A DNA stretch of 64,000 nt from Zoroaster sp. YZ-2022. Lineage: Eukaryota; Echinodermata; Asteroidea; Forcipulatida; Zoroasteridae. A model generated the notes under the pieces. It saw only the letters and a program-made list of their open reading frames with translations, did not search any database and had not been told where the DNA came from. The translations under genes were made by a program, and so were the position numbers. The stretch covers positions 48,684,444 through 48,748,443 of the forward strand of contig CM055821.1 of assembly GCA_029582265.1 (NCBI GenBank). The letters are read 5' to 3'. Numbering within the stretch: the stretch's first letter is position 1; the number at the start of each line of letters is the position of its first letter. This document shows positions 56,049 through 64,000 of the stretch, piece after piece.

Positions 56049-56159
56049 CTGCACTGGCTCTGGAGCTCCTTGAGCAGGCGGAGATGTATCATCCGCCGAT
56101 GACTTGGTTTGATCATCGCCATTGGTTGAATCATGGTAATCGTTTCGTTCGTCTTCCAT
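56049..56159 (-). CDS. First coding exon of the OTU-PHD-Ulp1 gene
   Basis: The ATG at 56159 is the first after the TATA box. It encodes MEDERNDYHDSTNGDDQTKS then SADDTSPPAQGAPEPVQ, 37 codons, phase 0 at the donor GTGCAG/GTATTA. The peptide is acidic and probably disordered. An upstream TTG-started extension is not used here because it lacks ATG. Confidence 0.75.
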
Positions 56160-56247
56160 TTTCAGTGAAATGCACGCAAAATATGCCAAACTAAAAATGA
56201 TCGCATTCCAACGTGATGTACTTCTAAAGAACTTGAAATCACCGAAC

Positions 56248-56274
56248 TTTTATACTGAATGTGCGCTGCATTGG
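56248..56274 (-). promoter_or_regulatory. Core promoter: CCAAT box and TATA box
   Basis: On the minus strand, CCAAT (56274-56270) is followed by TATAAAA (56254-56248). The first ATG lies 89 bases downstream at 56159. Spacing and order fit a class II promoter for the minus-strand gene. Confidence 0.6.
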
Positions 56275-56289
56275 ATAACCATCAATTTG

Positions 56290-58946
56290 AATAAATCAAA
56301 TGAATATGGATGAAGCACACGGCACGCCACAGCTGATTACAGTTCAGTTTCAGCAAGGTTTTCAGCATGGAGAGTGGATGTGCTTGTGTGATTTTATTTT
56401 TCCCAGAAGGTCATTATTATTTTTTACTGTTGTTGTAAAAGAGCAAACCCCAAAGCTTTCGTACAAACGTTTTCAGGCCCTTATGAAAAAGTTGTACACG
56501 ACCTTGCACATAAGGTGTGACAAGTGGCCATTTCAGTGGTGTATAAAAAGACCATTATCGGGCTAGTGTAAAGCCCATAATATGGACATAAGACGCACGT
56601 GGTACAAAAACAGCATTCTTAAAATGAGCGTACAACTTCCTGTTTTGAGAGTTTGCTCGAAGTTAATTCATTCAACTGTACCCAATCATTAACTGTTACA
56701 GGGATAGGGGGAAAGATGTATTGTTATAAGCTCCATTTTGTCTCTCTAAAAAACCACACTAGGTGTACCATTTTCTCTTCTTTGCTTTTTTAATGTATTT
56801 ATTTATTCATTTTATTATTTAAACATTTCTTATTCATTTATTAATTTGGTATTCATTTATTAATTTTGATTAATTTTGATAAATTTTTATTCGTTTTTTA
56901 TTCGTTTTTTATTTGTATTTTATTCGTATTTTATTCATTTATTATTCATTTATTTATTCATATATTTATTCATTTATTTATTTATTCATTTATTCATTTT
57001 TTTAATAATTGTTTTATTTCTTTTATTCAATATTCATTTTTTAAATTAAACAAAATAAAGCAAAAACCAGCTGGCAAAAAGTGATCGTTGCTAAACTTTA
57101 CATCTATTTTTGTCTTCACTCGAGTTGCGATCACGGCCGAAAATGTCATAAATGCCGCTTTGCGAAAGTTTCAAGCCCTTAAGAAAAATTATAATTACTG
57201 ACAACAGAGGGCGGACTTCAATTTGTCGGTGAGGGAAAACTGCGGTGATGCAGTTATGAATATGCATCTTTTTGATGTCTTATAAACTGTCAATTTGAAG
57301 AGAAATAATATGAATATTCATGACACCTGAAAATCAGAAAATGACTAGCTGGCTCATGTGATTTGAGTGATTGTTCCGGATATTACATGTTTATTTAACA
57401 GTGTCAACAGAACTTAAAACAGTGTCAACAGATACGAGTCATTTACGACCGGTTATGGCATCCGATAATGGTATATTCAATGTATTTACATTCACGGCTG
57501 CAAAGAGGCTAACAAGAATTGCACATGCGCAGTATTGTCTAAATCAACAACAACCAGGCATGGTTGAATAGGTAGTAGACGTAAAAATCAGAACATGTAG
57601 GTAGCGGTACTATGTCACCACCGTGGTATGAATAAAACATTTAGGTCAGGTCATTATGATTTGCATATTAATATTCATGTAGTTGGCCCTGCGCTATACT
57701 AGCTAGCTGCAGCAGCAACAGCCTGGCCGTGCAGTAAAGTTCCTCACTATTACTATGCTATGATTATGCTAGTTGCTACAAGTATACTACATGAATCTAC
57801 CGTGGATTTGCTCATGATGCAGCCGCGCAGCTGAAGAGCCCTTTTTGGTTTGGATGATGTTGATAAATTAAATGAATTTAAATAATGCTGAACGAGCAAA
57901 TATGAGTTTAGAACTTGGAAGGTTTCACTGTGCAAAACAAAACACAAAAGGAGAAACTAATTAAGTAGAGAAATTAATAAAAATTGACAAATAGAATACT
58001 ACAGTTGCTTCATCATCTAATTATTTTTTTCTTTCAATTTAAACGATGTTAGAATGCTCTTCCTAGGGAAAATGTTATTAAAAGTGAAAGTCTTTTTAAA
58101 AAGATCTTCAAGGTCTTACGCATCTCTGAAAATGTTTTTTTTTCTTCAAAAACCTGATCACCTTTTCAAACTGATAAAAAAATGTTTCCAAACCCAAAAC
58201 TTGATACACATGCTCTTTATTGTTGAGTTTTTGGGGGGCTATACTTCTGTCTGGGTTTTTCAAGAGTGGTTCATGTAATATTAGTCAGAATCTTGGACTA
58301 CAACACTTTTAAATCATCTCCTTGAATAACAATTAAATTATTATTTAAATACGAATGAACCATGATGATGATCATGACTAACATAATAACTGGTGGTTTT
58401 CTTTTTAAATACAAAGACCACAATAAAAGCCTACTAAAAGCTATTATTAACAAGCAAATAAATTGTACACATCACAAAAACAAAAAAACACAAGTCATTA
58501 AATTACTACATGATGGTTGCTGTGTAAAACAGTAGGCCTACTTGATTTGCCAGTTCAGTGCATGGTCTTTGAATTGATAACAATTGGTAAACCTTGATAA
58601 TCGTGATAAAAATTGTACATCACTGTACATGCCATTACAACATTGCTGCATCTAAAACAAATTTGTGTAAAGAGACAAATTTTCCTAGTTCTTCTCATCA
58701 GCGCACTTTCTTGTACATATATTTCTCTCTGAGTAGGCCTACATATTTACAGACTTCTTACAATGTGTAGTGCTTTACCAAGTGCAACAGCTCTTGGGTG
58801 TAAGCTGGAAGAGTTGAAAGATTTATCTATTGCAAACTATATGTTATTATAAAATTTGCCCATAACGTTTTAACCATAATTTATTTTTAAATATTACTTT
58901 TCATATCGCCTGTACTATGACTTTCCACTTTTAATGGTTGAGCTAC
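56290..58946. other. Intergenic stretch
   Basis: Contains a TTTATTCA/TTCATTTA low-complexity tract at 56780-57060. ORFs at 56300-56566, 56866-57084 and 58054-58278 have no recognisable features. A weak copy of the 8524 repeat family lies near 56455-56510. Confidence 0.5.
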
Positions 58947-58954
58947 TTAATAAG

Positions 58955-61900
58955 TAGGCTTGGGCGATATCGATTTTTTTCATCCACGATATATCGTCAA
59001 ACATATATCGCGATATTCGATAATATCGCGATTATTTTTGTTTTTCACGCATGAGTGCTTTAGAGCCGGTAATGACAGGGATGTACCCATCTACAAGCGT
59101 CACAATAAATTGCCACTGCTTACATGAGAGACACGTGCAACTGCACCGTTCACGAGTGCAACATATGGGGCGGGTTTTCGCTACCCTAACCAGAAACAAA
59201 ACGGCACAGCTACGCGAAAATGCGAACGTAACCAGACAATTGTTTTCAGTTTGTGACATGTTCAATCATCAACGTTTCTCAAAATAGAACTTGCTCGTGA
59301 GTGCTAGTAACTTGAAATATATACTGGTATACGAACAATCATTTAATCATGTTTTAACACTTTTTACAGTCCGCCATCTTGAAACTAAGCGTAACCGATC
59401 ACAAAGTTCGGTTTATGTTTGGTCAGAACCATGATGTCATCGCAGCACAACTGAACTTGCGAAAACGCTTAACCAATGACCAAAGCCCAAACATGTTTCT
59501 GGTTACAGTCGCAAAAACGCACCCATCGCCATTGGCAAATCGTTTGCATAATAATTATGTGGGACGGTTACTGAGTTGTGCGTCCCAATCAAATCATCAG
59601 CCCGAGTTCATGTGATTCGCGTTCCACGTGACTGGGTCATAGTATAAATTGAACCTTACATTAGGTAGTGATGTATCAATTAATCCAAACAAATGTGATG
59701 TTGACAATATTGCTATTATTTTTGATGATTTTTGTAAATCTTACACCAAGCGTGCATGGAAGCTAAGAGCTGACTTACGTAATTGATATTTATATATGTA
59801 CTTGTTTACTGCCATTGCTGTTGATTATTTACAGCTATTTATTGTAGTGCTTCATTAATATAAAGGCATTGTGTTTAAAGATGATGGTCGCTTGCAGAGC
59901 TTGAACTACCCCCGGCGGGCTCATCAACTGCGTTAATTCATGCGTCTCAAATCCGCGGGTGGAGGGGGATTTTGACATGGACGGGATTCTCTTGTCGCTT
60001 TGATATGTTTCTAAATCAATTGTTTTCATGTTTTCATTTCTCTTTTTGCGTATGGGTTTTTACAAGACTGATGCGTTGGGGTGTTAGCCTATCCGCCGAA
60101 ACCTACACTGTTGGGACGCGGGTCGGAGCTTTTTTGTTGTTGGATGTTTTTCACCAACAAGTTTGGACATTAGTAAACGTTGATTAAATGTTTGAGCTTG
60201 TTGGTTAAATGTTGGTTAAATGTTTTAAACGGCTGTTGTGTGGTTCGCATGTGGTCCGTGTTGGTTGAGGTTTTGACCAGCGTTCTAGCAGTGTACAGTG
60301 TTGTCAAATCATCTTTAGACACAATTAAGACCGTGCAATTTGTTTTGCAATTTATTTTGTAAATATCCATTTACTTGATATTATTTATTATTTGTATTTG
60401 ACGAAGCAAAGCGAATCGCGGGATATAGGCCTACATTGGTTTGTATGCATTTTGTTATTTTGCTCACCCTACCTCAGTAGACCTATACCTGGCATTGTGT
60501 AGGTCTACATGGTTATCTCGCATACGACGGTGCGGCGTGTCAATGCGTCCCTTCGTCCAGCTCCATGCTTTGGCTTTGTTTCGCTAAATTATTACTATTA
60601 TTTAATATTCTTATTACTAAATATTGTTATTTTTATAAATATTAATTGTTGTAACTATTGTACTTAGAAATTGTTTTGATGGATGCACCGATATTTACAT
60701 ACATCGTGTGCCACTGTTTCAAAAGTGTAATTCCAAATAAATAAATAAAATAAAATATAAACACGTGACTAGGTTTATTCCTGCGTATAGTACCGTGGAG
60801 AATAAAAACCATGTGATTGTGAACGTCATTTGCACTTCAGAAAATGTGGATTGTAGTCACACTATTTTAAATAAACGTCACATGGTTTATCAAGAGTACG
60901 TATGTATTTTGTCACACTAGACAAGAGTCCCAGTATGGTATAATAGAATAGTGTCCTAATCCCTCAACTTTGATCGAGCCGCTGCCGATCCACGCTTTGA
61001 TTTAATTCATGGCTAATGTAGATTTTTAAGATGACGCCCATATTCTGCATATATTTAAATATGTATGATATAATGTACTCGCCTGTGGTGCGCCAGCCAG
61101 AGTCACAGACCACCATGGATAGACAGTGAGACGTAAACATTGTCTACACATTGTTGGATCAAATACCCCATTCAATCTCCAACACTTACTATAATCAGTC
61201 TGAATAGATTTCTTTGAGTGGCGGTGGATTATTAAACACCCTCCTGTCAGGCGGCTCCTTTGTGATCTGACAGTCGGTTTACGTTTACTACAGAACACCG
61301 CTGTTCAAAATGCTCTGCAGGCGACATGTGGTTTGGGCGCATGCGCGAGAATTTTGAAGGGTCATACAAAAATGCATATTCATAACGTGACCTTTACTTT
61401 TTTTTTCCGTCGCGGAGTTCATTGATAAAAACGCCTCATACTGAAAATTAATTTCAAAGAGAATTTTTAACCAATAGGATTAGAAAGAATATGTCGTCTG
61501 CAAATATTGAACTAACATTACAGCAATATGGGCAAACGCGCGAATTTCCTTGAAGTTTTTTTGTGCACAACTCTGGCCCTTGACAAGAGCGCGCACGCTG
61601 AAACAGGTAATATTTCAAAGCGGATTTTCTTCCTGAAGATGAATTTTCCTTGAGACATAAAAAGTATGATAGGTGTAAGAACTCTTATTTTAACTAATAA
61701 TTACTTTGTTATTTGAGCAAACCCAGTAGCTAACTTTTAAACGGTGGGATTCCCCTGCGGCTTCAGCGTTGTTAAACAAAAGATTTCTGGGGAACCCGTT
61801 ACGGTTTTTGGGATGACATCATTGTGTATGCGTGTGCATATACACACACGTTTTCATTGTAAGGGGGGTTACATAATTTTTTAATAACGTTAGAATATAA

Positions 61901-62740
61901 AACAAACGGGGAATGATTTGAGTTTATAAGCCAATATGAACCAATATTTAATACATATATTCTCTTCACTCTTCCATTTTAAATTAATTTAAGGATTTTT
62001 TTCCTTTCTATGCACTCCAAATCCATTATTTAAACAGCGAAGATGTAATCAATAGCAATATTTCACCTTTTTTGAATTGCTGCCCAGAGGACGTTACTTG
62101 GGTTTGCTCAGGTATAATCACCATGAAACTGTTTACAAGAAAATAATTCACGAAAGACGTATAATAACGTCAAAAATGGACCAATAATTAGCTTCTCTCG
62201 ATCTGTAAAATGTAACGGATGCTCAATATTTGATGCACATTGAAGACGCTTTTTACACTTCGCGGGTTTCGATGAATTCACCCAGAAACGTGTCATCTTG
62301 TAAAGCCATGACTGTAGATTGATGTGTGATCTTTGTTCATTGAGGTCATTTGGCATTTGCACTCACTTTGATCGTACACCTCCAGTCGATTTGCCATATT
62401 TCAAAAGACGCGACCTTGTTTAAAGTTGGTGAAACAACACCAATAGAGGGCGCTATACAGAGCAGAAAAAGGCGCATGCGCACAAACCTCTTGTCGCTCT
62501 GCATGCAGCGGTGAGAAGTACTAGTTCGATTTTGTTTCTCACGAAAGCTGAAAAGATTTCCCTAAGTTTTTTCCATGGAATTTCTGACCCAACTGACAAT
62601 CAAGGATTTTGTTTAATCGCGATATATTTTTTTTCATCGCGATCTGCCGATATGTCGATGATTTAAAAAGTTCTCGGTATCATAATCGAGTAAAAACAAT
62701 ATCGCGATATTCGATATTATCGTGTCATCGCCAAAGCCTA
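58955..62740. mobile_element. hAT-like DNA transposon, 3.8 kb, no transposase seen
   Basis: The left end is TAGGCTTGGGCGATATCGAT and the right end is the inverted TAGGCTTTGGCGATGACACG. Both sides carry a perfect 8 bp target duplication TTAATAAG (58947-58954 and 62741-62748). Subterminal zones are rich in ATCGCGATA palindromes (58990-59035 and 62616-62722). Animal hAT elements often start with GGGCGATA-type ends. The interior shows no transposase; it may be non-autonomous and carry unrelated sequence. Confidence 0.85.
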
Positions 62741-62748
62741 TTAATAAG

Positions 62749-63109
62749 TACATGTATTAATTTTCAATTCACCGTCGCCCTTGCATATTAAGAACATTAA
62801 CCGGACTTTGAAAGTAGGTTTGCCACTATGCTTTGGTGTCATGGGCATTAATGATTTAAAACCAAGTTCATCACTGCAAATCATGCATTTCTCTTTAATT
62901 CGGATGAGTGACTCAGACTCTCGGTAAATGGTAGAAAAATGAACAGTTAGATCAACCCAGACTGGTTAAATCTTTTGTTTACTTATTTACATCAACCAAA
63001 CCAGCTGACATCAACACTTTAAAGAAAAGCAAAATGACTTCAACTTGAGCAATGTGACGAGTATTCCTTATTTTGAGACTCGAAATCTGATCAGTTAATA
63101 ATTTTATAA
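62749..63109. other. No gene seen
   Basis: AT-rich spacer between the hAT element and a SINE-like fragment. Confidence 0.45.
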
Positions 63110-63175
63110 TAATAATAAGATAGTTATTTAGCACCTTATGCGAAAAGCCTCAAGGTGCTTTACAATGCTAAACAC
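63110..63175. repeat. SINE 3'-end-like fragment
   Basis: ATAATAATAAGATAGTTATTTAGCACC then CCTCAAGGTGCTTTACAA resembles the tail and end module of the tRNA-Leu SINE, diverged. Confidence 0.45.
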
Positions 63176-63576
63176 ATAGAGCTTGACAACAAAAAGTTTT
63201 GTATTTAAAGATTTAATTATTAGAAATGTCAAACAATAGATAAAATTCGTTTCACTCTATATTTATTATGTGAACATGTATAATGTACATTTTCAAGTAA
63301 AAGTTTAATTATTCATAGCTCATTTTACTCATTGTGTTCATCTTTTGAAACTGATGAGTTTAAGTTTACTTCAATATTCAAATAATATGTTTTCACTCAT
63401 TTTGAAAACAGGGAGTTATGAATATTTTAGGTCAAGCTAAAAAATAACTGCTGTTTTGCTGGCTGTAGGGAATGAATCTGAATTTTAGACTACTAATAAC
63501 CTAGTAACGCATAGTTAATTATACTGAGCAATGCATATGGGGCAAATGAAGTCTTGTTTTGGTTTTTGTGTAATTG
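63176..63576. other. No gene seen
   Basis: AT-rich; it would be the 3' flank of the minus-strand gene ending at 63577. Confidence 0.4.
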
Positions 63577-63804
63577 CTACACATGAAAGGTGTGACCATC
63601 TGCACCACAAACATCACAGCGGACCCACATTTGTCGCTTTGTCAATGAAGGACAACCAATCATGTCACATCTACTTCGCTGTGATGGTGGCTTGACAGCT
63701 GCTTGGATGAGCTCACGCAGTACATAATTTCTCATCAGTGCTGGGAAATCATTGTTTAATGTGGAAAGCTCGCTCGTCATTCCTAGCGTCAGTGCAAATG
63801 CATT
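63577..63804 (-). CDS. 3'-terminal exon of a second minus-strand gene, zinc-binding C-terminus
   Basis: Acceptor TTTCCCTCTACAG, then 75 codons to TAG. Reads NAFALTLGMTSELSTLNNDF, ALMRNYVLRELIQAAVKPPS, and ends CDMIGCPSLTKRQMWVRCDV then CGADGHTFHV. C-x4-C...W-V-R-C-x2-C-G-A-x2-H resembles the WIQCEVCGAWYH segment of the PHD-like exon at 36090-36315. The rest of the gene lies beyond the right edge. It may be a paralogue or a neighbouring transposon-derived gene. Confidence 0.65.
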   Translation of the reverse strand, partial: NAFALTLGMTSELSTLNNDFPALMRNYVLRELIQAAVKPPSQRSRCDMIGCPSLTKRQMWVRCDVCGADGHTFHV

Positions 63805-63877
63805 CTGTAGAGGGAAACATATTGTGAAAACTTTAAATTGAGTATGAAAGAGATTTAATATAATAAAAACAAACAGA

Positions 63878-63925
63878 AACTAGACATTTAGGTGTTTGTC
63901 CTAGGGACGAACACAAAGCTGTTCC
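63878..63925 (+). repeat. Fragment of the repeat at 42788-43170, opposite orientation
   Basis: AAACTAGACATTTAGGTGTTT then GTCCTAGGGACGAACACAAA matches the reverse complement of 43129-43181. Confidence 0.75.
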
Positions 63926-64000
63926 GATGTTTTAACCTTTGAACTTATGAACCTCACTGTTTATATATTACACACGAACTTAAAAAAAATCTTCATCACA

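Larger units (their letters stand above)
30654..56159 (-). other. Gene span: OTU protease, PHD-like finger and Ulp1/C48 protease in one gene
   Basis: A chain of minus-strand exons runs from an ATG at 56159 to at least 30654. Exons: 56049-56159, 44757-44813, 44336-44420, 44092-44182, 43640-43762, 40219-40305, 39551-39863, 39133-39290, 38356-38533, 37816-37978, 37374-37574, 36090-36315, 35595-35693, 33305-33430, 32566-32625, 32339-32380, 31975-32050, 30654-30722. Most junctions are GT-AG with matching phases, which is strong evidence for one transcript. OTU Cys (DGDCLF) and His (NHFVAL) motifs precede a Cys/His-rich finger and then C48 His (HWIGLIID), Asp (VDSL), Gln (VPQQ) and Cys (DCG). Such a protein would trim ubiquitin and SUMO-like modifiers, probably in the nucleus; that role is inferred. 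Phase conflicts remain before 43762, within 39551-39863, at 35595/33430 and before 32625. OTU and C48 domains also occur in transposon proteins, so TE ancestry is possible. Confidence 0.75.

Noticed and set aside
59032..59615. ORFs inside the 3.8 kb hAT element as transposase
   Set aside because: No BED finger, DDE or dimerisation motif seen; reading frames are short and on both strands.

Overview
The window is AT-rich, intron-rich, repeat-dense eukaryotic nuclear DNA. It looks like a marine invertebrate and most likely an echinoderm. That is an inference from a tRNA-Leu-derived SINE with a TATATAGCGC-type 3' part, tyrosine-recombinase retroelements with an SGNH hydrolase, a hammerhead-bearing Penelope-like fragment and an invertebrate Ty3/gypsy element. 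No bacterial operons, CRISPR arrays or intact RNA genes were seen.

Layout. Positions 1-3135 hold short tandem repeats and a 215 bp direct repeat pair. Positions 3136-7850 are an 83 bp satellite of about 57 units, containing two copies of a 24-unit higher-order repeat. A 663 bp hAT-like non-autonomous element (9414-10076) follows, then a 4.0 kb terminal-inverted-repeat element (10982-14980) with arrays of TCTATAGA-type motifs; nested in it is a Penelope-like fragment with a hammerhead ribozyme motif. Positions 17.4-21.6 kb (+) carry five exons of a G2E3-like HECT ubiquitin ligase, with reading-frame damage including one base just before the catalytic cysteine. Positions 22.6-29.3 kb hold a decayed Ty3/gypsy element: one LTR-like block, tRNA-Leu primer site, gag, protease, RT, RNase H, integrase and a further ORF.

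The most interesting locus is on the minus strand from 56159 to about 30654. I traced a gene with a TATA box and a CCAAT box, an ATG exon and at least 15 further exons, most joined by matching splice phases. It encodes, in order, an acidic N-terminus, a basic/aromatic region, a Trp-Trp-Pro segment, a PQQGTP minisatellite segment, an OTU-type cysteine protease domain, a PHD-like zinc finger and a Ulp1/SENP-type (C48) cysteine protease domain. It would therefore combine deubiquitinase-like and deSUMOylase-like folds in one nuclear protein. Its introns hold a mariner element (33849-35582), a LINE RT fragment, several MITE/SINE families and a DIRS/Ngaro-like retroelement with tyrosine recombinase and SGNH hydrolase (48.9-52.7 kb).

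Positions 56.3-64 kb are mostly non-coding. A 3.8 kb hAT element (58955-62740) has GCGATATCG-type ends. The 3' terminal exon of a second minus-strand gene with a related zinc-binding motif lies at 63577-63804.

Several genes carry single-base frame breaks. These could be real decay or assembly indels, and sequence alone cannot separate the two.
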